The notes under the pieces: model-generated
The model's database searches: none
Seen by the model: the letters and a program-made list of their open reading frames with translations, nothing else
What the model was told of the DNA's origin: nothing
Made by a program: the position numbers and the translations under genes
Origin: Hydrogenophaga sp. PAMC20947
GTDB taxonomy: Bacteria; Pseudomonadota; Gammaproteobacteria; Burkholderiales; Burkholderiaceae_C
DNA: 64,000 nt
Assembly: GCF_004795855.1 (NCBI RefSeq)
Contig: NZ_CP039252.1
Coordinates: 620,001 to 684,000 of the forward strand
Reading direction: 5' to 3'
Part shown: positions 1-7,347 of the stretch, piece after piece
Position numbering within the stretch: position 1 is the stretch's first letter
Layout of the letters: each line of letters begins with the position of its first letter

Positions 1-437
1 AGCACTTCCGCCATGTCCGCAAACGCTGACCCGGGCGGCAGCACAAACACGTTGTATTCGTTGGTCAGTCGGGCGATGGGGCGCACCTGGGCCAGCCTCA
101 CAGGCGGGGCGCCGGTGATGATGCCGCCGAGCATGACCGATCCCATGACCATCAAGGCATGGGCATCGCCTCTGTAGCCGTTGGCGAACTGGGCCAGGCC
201 GATGGTGCCCGCCGCGCCACCGCGGTTTTCAAAGCTCACCTCTGATGCCTGCCCGCTGGCGATCAGCGCCTGGCCCAAGGCCCTGCCTGTGAGGTCCCAG
301 CCTCCCCCTGCATTGGCGGGGATGAGAATGCGAAACCGGGGGGGCGTTGGCTGGCCCGACTGGGCGTACGCCGCAGTCGATGCCAGGGCCACACCGGCGC
401 CCAGGGCTTTCAGAAAAGCGTTGCGGTTCAGCCTCAT
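1..437 (-). CDS. Bug-family (TctC-like) tripartite tricarboxylate transporter binding protein, 5' part
   Basis: Periplasmic solute-binding protein of the Bug/TctC family, cut by the window edge so that only about 145 N-terminal residues are seen. The start ATG (435-437) overlaps the stop of the upstream S4 gene as ATGA. The N-terminus has a positively charged stretch, a hydrophobic core and an AYAQ signal-peptidase-like end near residue 25. It continues into a lobe with the ILIPANAGGGWD stretch and the ENRGGAAGTIG stretch, both typical of Bug proteins. Members bind small carboxylates for TctAB or act as orphan sensors. The ligand cannot be read from this fragment. Confidence 0.85.
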   Translation of the reverse strand, partial: MRLNRNAFLKALGAGVALASTAAYAQSGQPTPPRFRILIPANAGGGWDLTGRALGQALIASGQASEVSFENRGGAAGTIGLAQFANGYRGDAHALMVMGSVMLGGIITGAPPVRLAQVRPIARLTNEYNVFVLPPGSAFADMAEV

Positions 438-886
438 TGATCGTCGAGCGAGGCGCTCCAGCGCGCATCCCAGTCGGGCAACCGGGGTTCATCGCGCAGG
501 GTGTTCATGTCGCGCCGGTCGCGCTTGGTGGGTCGACCCTGTGTCATGGAGAGGGCGGGCTCCGGCGCGAGCCGACGGGATTCGGCCGCAACCTGGCGCA
601 GCTTCACCGACTGTGCCGTTTCTTCATAGAGCAGGGCCGCAACAGGAGCAGGGCCGCGGACACCCGACAGCGCCTTGACGATCACGGTGCGCAGGATGGG
701 ACCCTGGCGGAGCTCCAGGGTGTCTCCGACCTTCACCTCTTTGGCGGGCTTGGCGTGCTGACTGTTGACCAGCACCCGGCCTTTGTCGATCTCTTCGCTG
801 GACAGCCCGCGCGTCTTGTAGAAACGGGCAGCCCACAGCCATTTGTCCAGACGAACCTTGCCTTGGGAGTCATTTGGAGTGGCCAT
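434..886 (-). CDS. S4-domain RNA-binding protein, Hsp15 type
   Basis: A 150-residue protein with an N-terminal S4 RNA-binding domain (RLDKWLWAARFYKTR at about residues 12-26, then a DKGRVLVN stretch) and a basic C-terminal tail. This is the architecture of Hsp15/HslR, which binds stalled 50S subunits carrying nascent chains. ATG at 884-886 was chosen because the S4 motif begins 11 residues later, as in the family. Upstream in-frame sequence lies in the divergent intergenic region. It is translationally coupled to the Bug gene by a 4-base overlap, although no functional link is obvious. Confidence 0.85.
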   Translation of the reverse strand: MATPNDSQGKVRLDKWLWAARFYKTRGLSSEEIDKGRVLVNSQHAKPAKEVKVGDTLELRQGPILRTVIVKALSGVRGPAPVAALLYEETAQSVKLRQVAAESRRLAPEPALSMTQGRPTKRDRRDMNTLRDEPRLPDWDARWSASLDDQ

Positions 887-988
887 GAGAGGGGTTGCGC
901 GGGGGCTTTCGATGGAAGTTGGGAGAATAGGCATTGTGCCTCGCCTGAAATTGTGCGAGTGGCTTCGTTGCGCGGTTACCATGCCGAC

Positions 989-2482
989 ATGATTCCGGAC
1001 GACCGCCTGCCGCGCGACGCACAAAGCATTCTCGAACTCGCTGCGAGATCGATGTTCGACCTGTTTGCCAACGCCAGCGAGGGCATGATGCTGGTCGATC
1101 GCCATGCGCGGGTGGTCTGGATCAACGACCTGTACCGCCGTTACCTGCCAGCGCTGGGCTTTGACCGCGAAGAAGATTTCGTGGGCCATCCGGTGTCCAA
1201 CGTGGTGCAGAACACGCAGATGCACCAGGTGCTGGCCACCGGCAAACCCATTCTGATCGACCTGCTGACCAACAGGGCTGGTACGTTCGTGGTGAGCCGC
1301 ATTCCTTTGCGCGATGACGCTGGTGAAGTGATCGGTGTGTTGGGCATTGTGCTGTTTGACCACCCTGAAACCACGCTGCAACCCCTGATTGCCAAATTCG
1401 CGCGGCTGGAGCAAGACCTGAACGATGCGCGCCGGGAGCTGGCCAGCCAGCGGCGCAGCAAATACACCTTCGCCAGTTTTGTCGGAACGTCGGCAGGCGC
1501 GATGGAAGTGAAACGCCAGGCGCGGCGCGCGGCGTTGTCGTCGAGTCCGGTGCTGCTGCTGGGCGAAACCGGTACCGGCAAGGAGTTGCTGGCCCATGCC
1601 ATCCACGCCGCGTCGCCCCGGGCCGGACGGCCCTTTGTGAGCGTCAACATGGCGGCGGTGCCCGAGTCGTTGCTGGAAGCCGAGTTTTTCGGCGTGGCGC
1701 CGGGCGCCTACACCGGAGCAGAGAAAAAGGGACGCGACGGCAAATTCAAGCTGGCCGACGGAGGCACGCTCTTTCTGGATGAGTTGGGCGATATGCCGCC
1801 TTCGGTGCAAGTTAAATTGTTGCGCGCGTTGCAGGAAGGTGAGGTTGAGCCGCTGGGGTCCAACAAGCTGGTGCAGTTTGATGTGCGGGTGGTGGCAGCG
1901 ACCTCGCGCGATCTGCGCCAGATGGTGCGCGACGGCAGCTTTCGCGAAGACCTTTTTTACCGGCTCAATGTGTTGCCGATTCGCGTCTCGCCTTTGCGTG
2001 AGCGGTGCAGCGATATCCCTTTGCTGACCGAGACGCTGTGCGAAGACATCGCCGTGCGCAGCGGCGGCCACCACATGGAACTGAGCGTCGAGGCCCAAGC
2101 CCTGCTGGCTGCACAGCCCTGGAGAGGCAACATCCGTGAGCTGCGCAACGTGCTGGAGCAGCTGGCTTTGCGTTGTGATGCGCCGTTGATTGATGTGGCC
2201 GATCTTCACAGTGTGCTGGAGGCCGGTGGGCAGGCGCCTCAACCCGTGAAAATTGGGCCACCCGGTGGCGGGGACCGGCCCGCATCAAGTTTGAGTGGGC
2301 GAGAGATACGGCCACTGGCTGAGCGCATCGCCGAGCTGGAGCACGCGGCCATTGCCGAGGCGCTGCTCCACACGGGGGGCAACCGGACTGCGGCGGCGAA
2401 AGCGCTGGGCATCTCCCGCGCCTGCTTGTACGACCGGCTGGAAGCCATGGGCGATTTGTCTGAAAAAAACACAACCGTCTGA
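989..2482 (+). CDS. Sigma54-dependent transcriptional activator (PAS-AAA+-Fis)
   Basis: A 497-residue enhancer-binding protein for sigma54-RNA polymerase. Residues about 15-125 form a PAS-like sensor, not a response-regulator receiver, so it probably senses a cytoplasmic ligand. The AAA+ domain follows, with Walker A GETGTGKE (about 192-199), the sigma54-contact loop GAYTGA (about 239-244; Phe of the usual GAFTGA is Tyr) and Walker B LFLDEL. The C-terminus carries a Fis-type helix-turn-helix (GNRTAAAKALGIS). Longer in-frame extension runs over the divergent promoter and was rejected; ATG 989 sits just before the PAS region. It directly precedes a transport/PHB-depolymerase operon with a -24/-12 promoter, so it is probably the local activator. 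The arrangement resembles 3-hydroxybutyrate regulators such as Pseudomonas HbcR, from memory. Confidence 0.9.
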   Translation: MIPDDRLPRDAQSILELAARSMFDLFANASEGMMLVDRHARVVWINDLYRRYLPALGFDREEDFVGHPVSNVVQNTQMHQVLATGKPILIDLLTNRAGTFVVSRIPLRDDAGEVIGVLGIVLFDHPETTLQPLIAKFARLEQDLNDARRELASQRRSKYTFASFVGTSAGAMEVKRQARRAALSSSPVLLLGETGTGKELLAHAIHAASPRAGRPFVSVNMAAVPESLLEAEFFGVAPGAYTGAEKKGRDGKFKLADGGTLFLDELGDMPPSVQVKLLRALQEGEVEPLGSNKLVQFDVRVVAATSRDLRQMVRDGSFREDLFYRLNVLPIRVSPLRERCSDIPLLTETLCEDIAVRSGGHHMELSVEAQALLAAQPWRGNIRELRNVLEQLALRCDAPLIDVADLHSVLEAGGQAPQPVKIGPPGGGDRPASSLSGREIRPLAERIAELEHAAIAEALLHTGGNRTAAAKALGISRACLYDRLEAMGDLSEKNTTV

Positions 2483-2566
2483 TAATTGGGCGCATTAAAG
2501 TGACTGAAAAACAGGCGGCTCGAATGGATTGTCAAAAAAACCCTTTTGAATCAACGTGATTTGAGG

Positions 2567-2582
2567 TGGCATGAATTCTGCG
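2567..2582 (+). promoter_or_regulatory. Candidate sigma54 (-24/-12) promoter
   Basis: TGGCAT-GAATT-CTGCG places GG and GC with exactly the 10-base gap of the consensus TGGCAC-N5-TTGCW. Five of six bases of the -24 element match and the invariant GG and GC are both present. Transcription would start near 2593, about 40 bases before the binding-protein ATG. Two CTGAAAAA(AA)ACA stretches (2460-2471 and 2504-2513) about 55-120 bases upstream are possible activator sites, but this is weak. Confidence 0.6.
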
Positions 2583-2633
2583 TAGTGTTGGCGCGGCGCT
2601 CAGCGCTGTGATTATTCCAACAGGAGACAAGAC

Positions 2634-3833
2634 ATGACCCTCACCAACCGCCGCCTCGCGGTGATCGCACTCGCCTGCTCGGCATCGTTTTTTTCCACCG
2701 CCGTACTGGCGCAATCGGGCGGTGAAATCCGCATTGCCCACGTGCACAGCCTGACGGGCCCACTGGAAGCCTACGGCAAGCAGACCACCACGGGTTTCCA
2801 GATGGGCCTGGAATACGCCACCGGCGGCACCATGATGGTGGCCGGCAAAAAGCTGGTCGTGATCGAGAAAGACGACCAGGGCAAGCCTGATCTGGGTCGC
2901 AGCCTGCTGGCCACGGCCTATGCGGATGACAAGGCCGACATTGCCGTGGGCCCAACGTCTTCCGGCGTCGCGCTGGCCATGCTGCCGGTGGCCGAGGAAT
3001 ACAAGAAAATTCTCGTGGTTGAACCCGCTGTTGCCGACTCGATCACCGGAGAGAAGTGGAACAAGTACATCTTCCGCACCGGTCGCAACAGCTCACAAGA
3101 TGCGATTTCCAATGCCGTCGCCCTGGACAAGGCCGGCGTGAGCGTGGCCACGCTGGCGCAGGACTACGCGTTCGGGCGTGATGGCGTCTCTGCTTTCAAA
3201 TCGGCGCTGAAAAATGCCAAGCTGGTCCATGAGGAATACCTGCCCACCGGCACGACCGACTTCACGGCAGGTGCCCAGCGCCTGATTGACAAGCTCAAGG
3301 ACCTCCCCGGGCGCAAGGTGATCTTCATCATCTGGGCCGGCGCAGGCAACCCGTTCAAGATCGCCGATCTGGACCTGAAGCGCTACAACATCGAAATCGC
3401 CACCGGCGGCAACATCTTGCCCGCCATGGCCAGCTACAAGAACTTCCCTGGCATGGAAGGCGCGACCTACTATTACTTTGGCATCCCGAAAAATCCGGTG
3501 AATGAGGCCTTGGTAGCGGCGCACTACAAGCAGTTCAAGAGCCCGCCCGATTTCTTCACCGCCGGTGGGTTCGCGTCTGCGATGGCCGTTGTGACTGCAC
3601 TCAAGAAGACCAACGGTGACACCAGCACCAACAAGCTCATCAAGACCATGGAGGGCATGAGTTTCGAGACGCCCAAAGGCACCATGACCTTCCGCAAGGA
3701 AGACCACCAAGCCATGCAGAGCATGTACCACTTCAAGATCAAGGTCGATCCGGCCTTTGCCTGGGGTGTGCCAGAACTGGTGCGCGAGATCAAGCCGTCT
3801 GAAATGAACGTGCCGATCCGCAACCAGCGATAA
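2634..3833 (+). CDS. ABC transporter substrate-binding protein, branched-chain (LivK/HAAT) type
   Basis: A 399-residue periplasmic binding protein with signal peptide (basic start, hydrophobic core, VLAQSGG cleavage region near residue 26) followed by a Peripla_BP_6 fold (EIRIAHVHSLTGPLEAYG, later GPTSSGVALAM). The start follows a strong AGGAG 8 bases upstream. The family feeds LivHMGF-like permeases, and its ATPase and permease genes follow at 5684-9582. Members bind amino acids, amides, urea or short organic acids. Because a secreted PHB depolymerase gene comes next, I infer a 3-hydroxybutyrate-type ligand here; the sequence alone does not prove it. A stem-loop array separates it from the rest of the operon. 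Confidence 0.9.
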   Translation: MTLTNRRLAVIALACSASFFSTAVLAQSGGEIRIAHVHSLTGPLEAYGKQTTTGFQMGLEYATGGTMMVAGKKLVVIEKDDQGKPDLGRSLLATAYADDKADIAVGPTSSGVALAMLPVAEEYKKILVVEPAVADSITGEKWNKYIFRTGRNSSQDAISNAVALDKAGVSVATLAQDYAFGRDGVSAFKSALKNAKLVHEEYLPTGTTDFTAGAQRLIDKLKDLPGRKVIFIIWAGAGNPFKIADLDLKRYNIEIATGGNILPAMASYKNFPGMEGATYYYFGIPKNPVNEALVAAHYKQFKSPPDFFTAGGFASAMAVVTALKKTNGDTSTNKLIKTMEGMSFETPKGTMTFRKEDHQAMQSMYHFKIKVDPAFAWGVPELVREIKPSEMNVPIRNQR

Positions 3834-3842
3834 AGCGGCACG

Positions 3843-3966
3843 AGCAGGCCCACCGGCGCAGGCCTGCTCTCTCCCTAACGAAGACCCGGTTTGCGTGGCC
3901 CGGTGTGCAGGACTTTGATCCTGCACCGCCGGGTTCTTTAGCGCGCGGGGCGGCCGCCCCTTTTTT
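3843..3966 (+). terminator. Intercistronic stem-loop array ending in a GC hairpin with T-tract
   Basis: Three inverted repeats lie in the 209-base gap after the binding-protein gene: AGCAGGCC/GGCCTGCT (3843-3868), an imperfect CCCGG-TGTGCAGGA/TCCTGCAC-CCGGG hairpin (about 3900-3933), and the palindrome GGGGCGGCCGCCCC (3947-3960) followed by six Ts. The last resembles an intrinsic terminator, though its loop is tight. It may lower expression of downstream genes relative to the binding protein. Confidence 0.6.
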
Positions 3967-4042
3967 CCAGTGACCAGACGAATGAACCCCCGGGCACATG
4001 GGGGTGGGTAAGTGCTTTCCCAACTATTCCAGGAGACAAGAC

Positions 4043-5581
4043 ATGACCTTCCCTCGGTTTTCACGGGTATTTATAGCGGCGGCCGCCACAGCGTTGACAT
4101 CGGGCGTGGCGCTGGCCGCCATCACGCTGCCTCAGTACAACATCGACACCAGCAAGATCAGCGTGTCGGGCCTGTCTTCGGGTGGGTTCATGGCCAACCA
4201 GCTGGGTGTGGCGTACTCCACCACCTTCATGGGCGTGGGCATTTTTGCCGCCGGCCCTTACATGTGTGCCGGCCACAACAATTACACGGCCTGCATGTAC
4301 AACGCCAGCATCAGCGCGAGCCAGCAGACCACGTTGCAAAACAGCCTCAACAGCTTCAGCAGTGCAGGCACCATCGACAACAAATCGAACATTGCCAGCC
4401 AGAAGATTTACATCTTCACCGGCACGAGCGACACCACAGTGGGCCCCAACCAGACCACTGCGCTGCAGACCCAGTACCTCAACAATGGCGTGCCCGCAGC
4501 CAACATTTCGTATGTGCAGCGCGCCAGCACGGCGCATGTGTTCCCGACGGACTTTGACAGCACCGGCAACAACAGCTGCAGCAGCGCCCTGTCACCCTTC
4601 ATCAGCAACTGTGGCTACGACGGCGCCAAGGCCGCACTCACGCACTTTTATGGCGCACTCAACCCGCGCAATGACACACCCGCGGCGGGCAATTACATCG
4701 AGTTCAATCAGAGCACGTACACCGCCAGCAATCCCGGCATGGCGGCCAACGGTTGGCTGTATGTGCCCTCCAGTTGCGCCACTGGCAGCACCCAGTGCAA
4801 GCTGCATGTGGTGCTGCACGGCTGCCAGCAAAGCACCGACAAAATCGGCGACAAATATGTGAAGAACACGGGCTATAGCCGTTGGGCCGACACCAACAAC
4901 CTGATCGTGCTGTTCCCTCAGACCAAGGTGGACAACACCAGCCGCAGCACCGCAGCCAGCGGGTCGCTTGCCAACCCCAACGCCTGCTGGGACTGGATCG
5001 GCTGGTATGGCAGCAACTTCGCCAAAAAAGCCGGTCCGCAGATGGCCGCCATCAAGGCCATGGTGGACCGCATTGCGTCGGGCCCAGGCTCGGGCAACGG
5101 TGGGGGTGGCACCAACCCCCCTGCGGCCTTGCCTGCGCCCACGGGCGTCAGCACTTCGGGCGCCACGGCCAACAGCATGGTCATCGGCTGGAACGCCGTG
5201 ACCGGTGCCGCCAGTTACAACGTGTACCGCAGCGCCAACAAGGTCAACGCACTGCCGGTGTATGGCGCCAGCTACAGCGACACCGGACTGGCGGCATCCA
5301 CCGCGTACAGCTGGACGGTTCGCGCCGCTGACGCCGAAGGCGCCGAAGGCGCCACGTCCTCTGCGGCATCGGGCACCACGCTGGCAGGCTCAGGCGGTGG
5401 CACGGGCGCCTGCACGACGGCGAGCAACTATGTCCATGTCCAGGCAGGCCGGGCCTACCAGCAGGGCGGCTATGCATACGCCAAAGGGTCGGCGCAGAAC
5501 ATGGGCTTGTGGAACCTGTATGTGACCAAAACCCTGAAGAACACGGGGCCGAACTATTACGTGATCGGTACCTGCCCGTAA
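4043..5581 (+). CDS. phaZ: Extracellular poly(3-hydroxybutyrate) depolymerase
   Basis: A 512-residue secreted enzyme that cleaves PHB outside the cell to 3-hydroxybutyrate monomers and oligomers. A signal peptide ends near residue 26. The catalytic domain has lipase box G43-L-S45-S-G47 near the N-terminus, a likely Asp130 (GTSD) and His165 (TAHVF), then the oxyanion motif LHGC (258-261). This order, nucleophile before oxyanion hole, is that of the type 2 catalytic domain. A Gly-rich hinge (about 348-356) leads to a fibronectin type III linker (about 362-448) and a C-terminal substrate-binding domain bounded by Cys457 and Cys511. ATG 4043 was chosen because it carries the same AGGAGACAAGAC leader as the preceding gene and starts the signal peptide. 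Its place inside an ABC-transporter operon is unusual. Confidence 0.92.
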   Translation: MTFPRFSRVFIAAAATALTSGVALAAITLPQYNIDTSKISVSGLSSGGFMANQLGVAYSTTFMGVGIFAAGPYMCAGHNNYTACMYNASISASQQTTLQNSLNSFSSAGTIDNKSNIASQKIYIFTGTSDTTVGPNQTTALQTQYLNNGVPAANISYVQRASTAHVFPTDFDSTGNNSCSSALSPFISNCGYDGAKAALTHFYGALNPRNDTPAAGNYIEFNQSTYTASNPGMAANGWLYVPSSCATGSTQCKLHVVLHGCQQSTDKIGDKYVKNTGYSRWADTNNLIVLFPQTKVDNTSRSTAASGSLANPNACWDWIGWYGSNFAKKAGPQMAAIKAMVDRIASGPGSGNGGGGTNPPAALPAPTGVSTSGATANSMVIGWNAVTGAASYNVYRSANKVNALPVYGASYSDTGLAASTAYSWTVRAADAEGAEGATSSAASGTTLAGSGGGTGACTTASNYVHVQAGRAYQQGGYAYAKGSAQNMGLWNLYVTKTLKNTGPNYYVIGTCP

Positions 5582-5683
5582 TCTCGCAGGGGCGTGTGGC
5601 GGTGGCCCCATGGGCCTTGGACGCACGTCCCCCTTCAACCCTCATTTCTGATTGATGGCGACCGTGAAAGTGAACATCCACCC

Positions 5684-6451
5684 ATGAGCACCTTGGCCAC
5701 CAAGGACTTGACCATCCGCTTCGGCGGCCATGTGGCAGTCAATGGCGTGACCTGCTCGTTTGAGCCGGGCACGCTGACCGCCATCGTTGGCCCCAATGGT
5801 GCGGGCAAGACCACTTATTTCAATCTCATTTCGGGCCAGCTCAAGGCTTCGGCCGGGGGGGTGAAACTCAATGGCGTCGACATCTCTTCGTTGGGCGCCC
5901 CAGCGCGTGCCCGAGCTGGCCTCGGCCGGGCCTTTCAGTTGACCAATCTGTTTCCCAATCTCACGGTGCGTGAAAACGTGCGGCTGGCTGTGCAGGCGAA
6001 AGCGGGCGCCGGGCTGAACCTCTGGCGCATCTGGAGCGACCGGCGCGATCTCGTTTTGAGGGCCGACGAGGTGCTGGAAGCCGTGGCTTTGGCCGACAAA
6101 GGCGACCAGCTCGCGTGCAGTCTGCCGCACGGCGACCAGCGCAAGCTGGAGGTGGGCATCTTGATGGCACTCGAGCCACAGGTGTTCATGTTCGACGAAC
6201 CGACGGCAGGCATGAGCGTGGACGAGGCGCCAGTGATCCTGAACCTGATCCGCAACCTCAAGGCCGACAAAACCAAAACCATTTTGCTGGTGGAGCACAA
6301 GATGGATGTGGTGCGTGAGCTGTCGGATCGCATCATCGTCTTGCACAACGGCGAACTCGTGGCCGATGGCGAGCCTGCGGCCGTGATTGCTTCACCGGTG
6401 GTGCAGCAGGCCTATCTGGGCATCAACCCGGAAGAAGAGGAGTTGGCATGA
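5684..6451 (+). CDS. ABC transporter ATPase, LivG type
   Basis: A 255-residue cytoplasmic ATPase of the branched-chain-type importer. Walker A GPNGAGKTT lies near residue 34. The signature is LPHGDQRKLE, the form usual in LivG rather than LSGGQ. Walker B is VFMFDEPTAG and the H-loop is LLVEHKMD. ATG 5684 gives the normal family N-terminus; the reading frame extends 30 codons upstream without family-like sequence. It follows the depolymerase gene by 102 bases, and its stop overlaps an ATG (ATGA at 6448-6451) that would normally start the partner ATPase. Confidence 0.92.
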   Translation: MSTLATKDLTIRFGGHVAVNGVTCSFEPGTLTAIVGPNGAGKTTYFNLISGQLKASAGGVKLNGVDISSLGAPARARAGLGRAFQLTNLFPNLTVRENVRLAVQAKAGAGLNLWRIWSDRRDLVLRADEVLEAVALADKGDQLACSLPHGDQRKLEVGILMALEPQVFMFDEPTAGMSVDEAPVILNLIRNLKADKTKTILLVEHKMDVVRELSDRIIVLHNGELVADGEPAAVIASPVVQQAYLGINPEEEELA

Positions 6452-6540
6452 ACCACCAAGGCCAGCGCGGAACCGGGATTGCCGGGCCGCAGATGGCGCC
6501 CCCCGGGGGGGTGACGCCGAAGGCGGCGCGGGGGGGCTTC
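6452..6540 (-). repeat. GC-rich intergenic repeat element, copy 1 (reverse orientation)
   Basis: Read on the minus strand this segment aligns over about 85 bases with 8339-8424. Shared blocks in order are a C-run followed by GCG-CGCC-TCCGGCGTCACC, then a G-rich block, then TGTGGCCCGGCAA-like and CCGGCTCC-like blocks, with a few substitutions and indels. It sits exactly between the ATGA junction and the first family-like residue of the second ATPase. Confidence 0.6.
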
Positions 6541-6554
6541 TTGTCCTGACCGAT

Positions 6555-7262
6555 GTGCATACGCACATCGGCGCGTACCACATCCTGCATGGTGTGAACC
6601 TCACCGTGCCCAAGGGTGAGCTCACCATGCTGCTGGGCCGCAACGGCGCCGGCAAAACCACCACGCTGCGCACCGTCATGGGCCTGTGGCATGCCAGCCA
6701 GGGCCGTGTGATGCTCGACGGGCAAGACATCACGCAACGCCCCACACCCGACATCGCGCAAGGGGGGGTGGCTTATGTGCCCGAGAGCATGGGCATCTTT
6801 TCTGACCTGTCGGTGAAAGAAAACATGCTGCTGGCCGCGCGCGGGGCGAGAACGATTGACGACATCGACACCACGCGCCTGGAATGGATCTTTGGCCTCT
6901 TTCCAGCCATGAAGAAATTCTGGAACCACCCCGCCGGCAAACTCAGCGGCGGGCAGAAACAGATGCTTGCGGTCTCGCGCGCCATCGTTGAGCCTCGCCA
7001 GTTGCTGCTGATCGATGAGCCCAGCAAGGGCCTGGCACCCGCCATCATCCAGAACATGATCGAGGCCTTCCGCCAGCTCAAGGCGGCACAAACCACGATC
7101 TTGCTCGTTGAGCAGAACTTCAATTTTGCGAAGCAGCTGGGTGACAGCGTGGCCGTGATGGACGATGGCCGCGTGGTGCACAGCGGCTCCATGGCTGAAC
7201 TGGCCGCTGACGAAAATTTGCAGTCCAAATTGCTTGGCCTGTCGCTTGGAGCGCATCAATGA
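6555..7262 (+). CDS. ABC transporter ATPase, LivF type; start disturbed
   Basis: Second ATPase of the importer, with Walker A GRNGAGKTT, signature LSGGQKQM and Walker B LLLIDEPSKG. Family-like sequence begins at about 6534 (LLVLTDVHTHIG), but no ATG, GTG or TTG is in frame there. The only nearby in-frame start is GTG 6555, which would drop about seven residues of the first strand; the next is ATG 6387, deep inside the previous gene. The ATGA-coupled ATG at 6448 is one base out of frame and stops at 6547. One extra base in either G-run (6505-6511 or 6530-6536) would join it to this frame. Either the sequence has a homopolymer error or a repeat insertion has altered the start. The enzyme body itself is intact. 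Confidence 0.8.
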   Translation: MHTHIGAYHILHGVNLTVPKGELTMLLGRNGAGKTTTLRTVMGLWHASQGRVMLDGQDITQRPTPDIAQGGVAYVPESMGIFSDLSVKENMLLAARGARTIDDIDTTRLEWIFGLFPAMKKFWNHPAGKLSGGQKQMLAVSRAIVEPRQLLLIDEPSKGLAPAIIQNMIEAFRQLKAAQTTILLVEQNFNFAKQLGDSVAVMDDGRVVHSGSMAELAADENLQSKLLGLSLGAHQ

Positions 7263-7289
7263 GCCCCCACGTTCATCACTTCGTGTATT

Positions 7290-7340
7290 CACTGCCCCCC
7301 ATGGGGGTGCGCGTCACCCTTGGGGCGGCCCTGCGGGAGA
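7290..7340 (+). repeat. GC-rich intergenic repeat, possible second family
   Basis: The 85-base gap between the LivF-like and LivH-like genes contains an inverted CCCCC-AT-GGGGG core (about 7298-7309) followed by CTTGGGGCGGCCCTGCGGG. From memory it resembles repeats common between genes in Comamonadaceae. It does not align well with the 6452 and 8339 copies. Confidence 0.4.
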
Positions 7341-7347
7341 CGCATCC

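Noticed and set aside
347..988. 214-codon N-terminal extension of the sigma54 activator
   Set aside because: It runs over the divergent Bug and S4 genes and the intergenic region and has no family-like sequence before the PAS domain.
887..2242. Long minus-strand open frame continuing upstream of the S4 protein gene
   Set aside because: It lies antisense to the sigma54 activator gene, shows His/Gln/Arg-rich composition without domains, and is a shadow of high-GC third positions.
3969..4042. Sigma54 promoter in front of the depolymerase
   Set aside because: GGGCACATGG-like sequence is present, but no GC stands at the -12 distance.
6448..6549. Separate 33-codon peptide gene starting at the ATGA junction
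   Set aside because: Its sequence is a repeat element present again at 8339-8424, so it is better read as a non-coding insert or the broken start of the ATPase gene.
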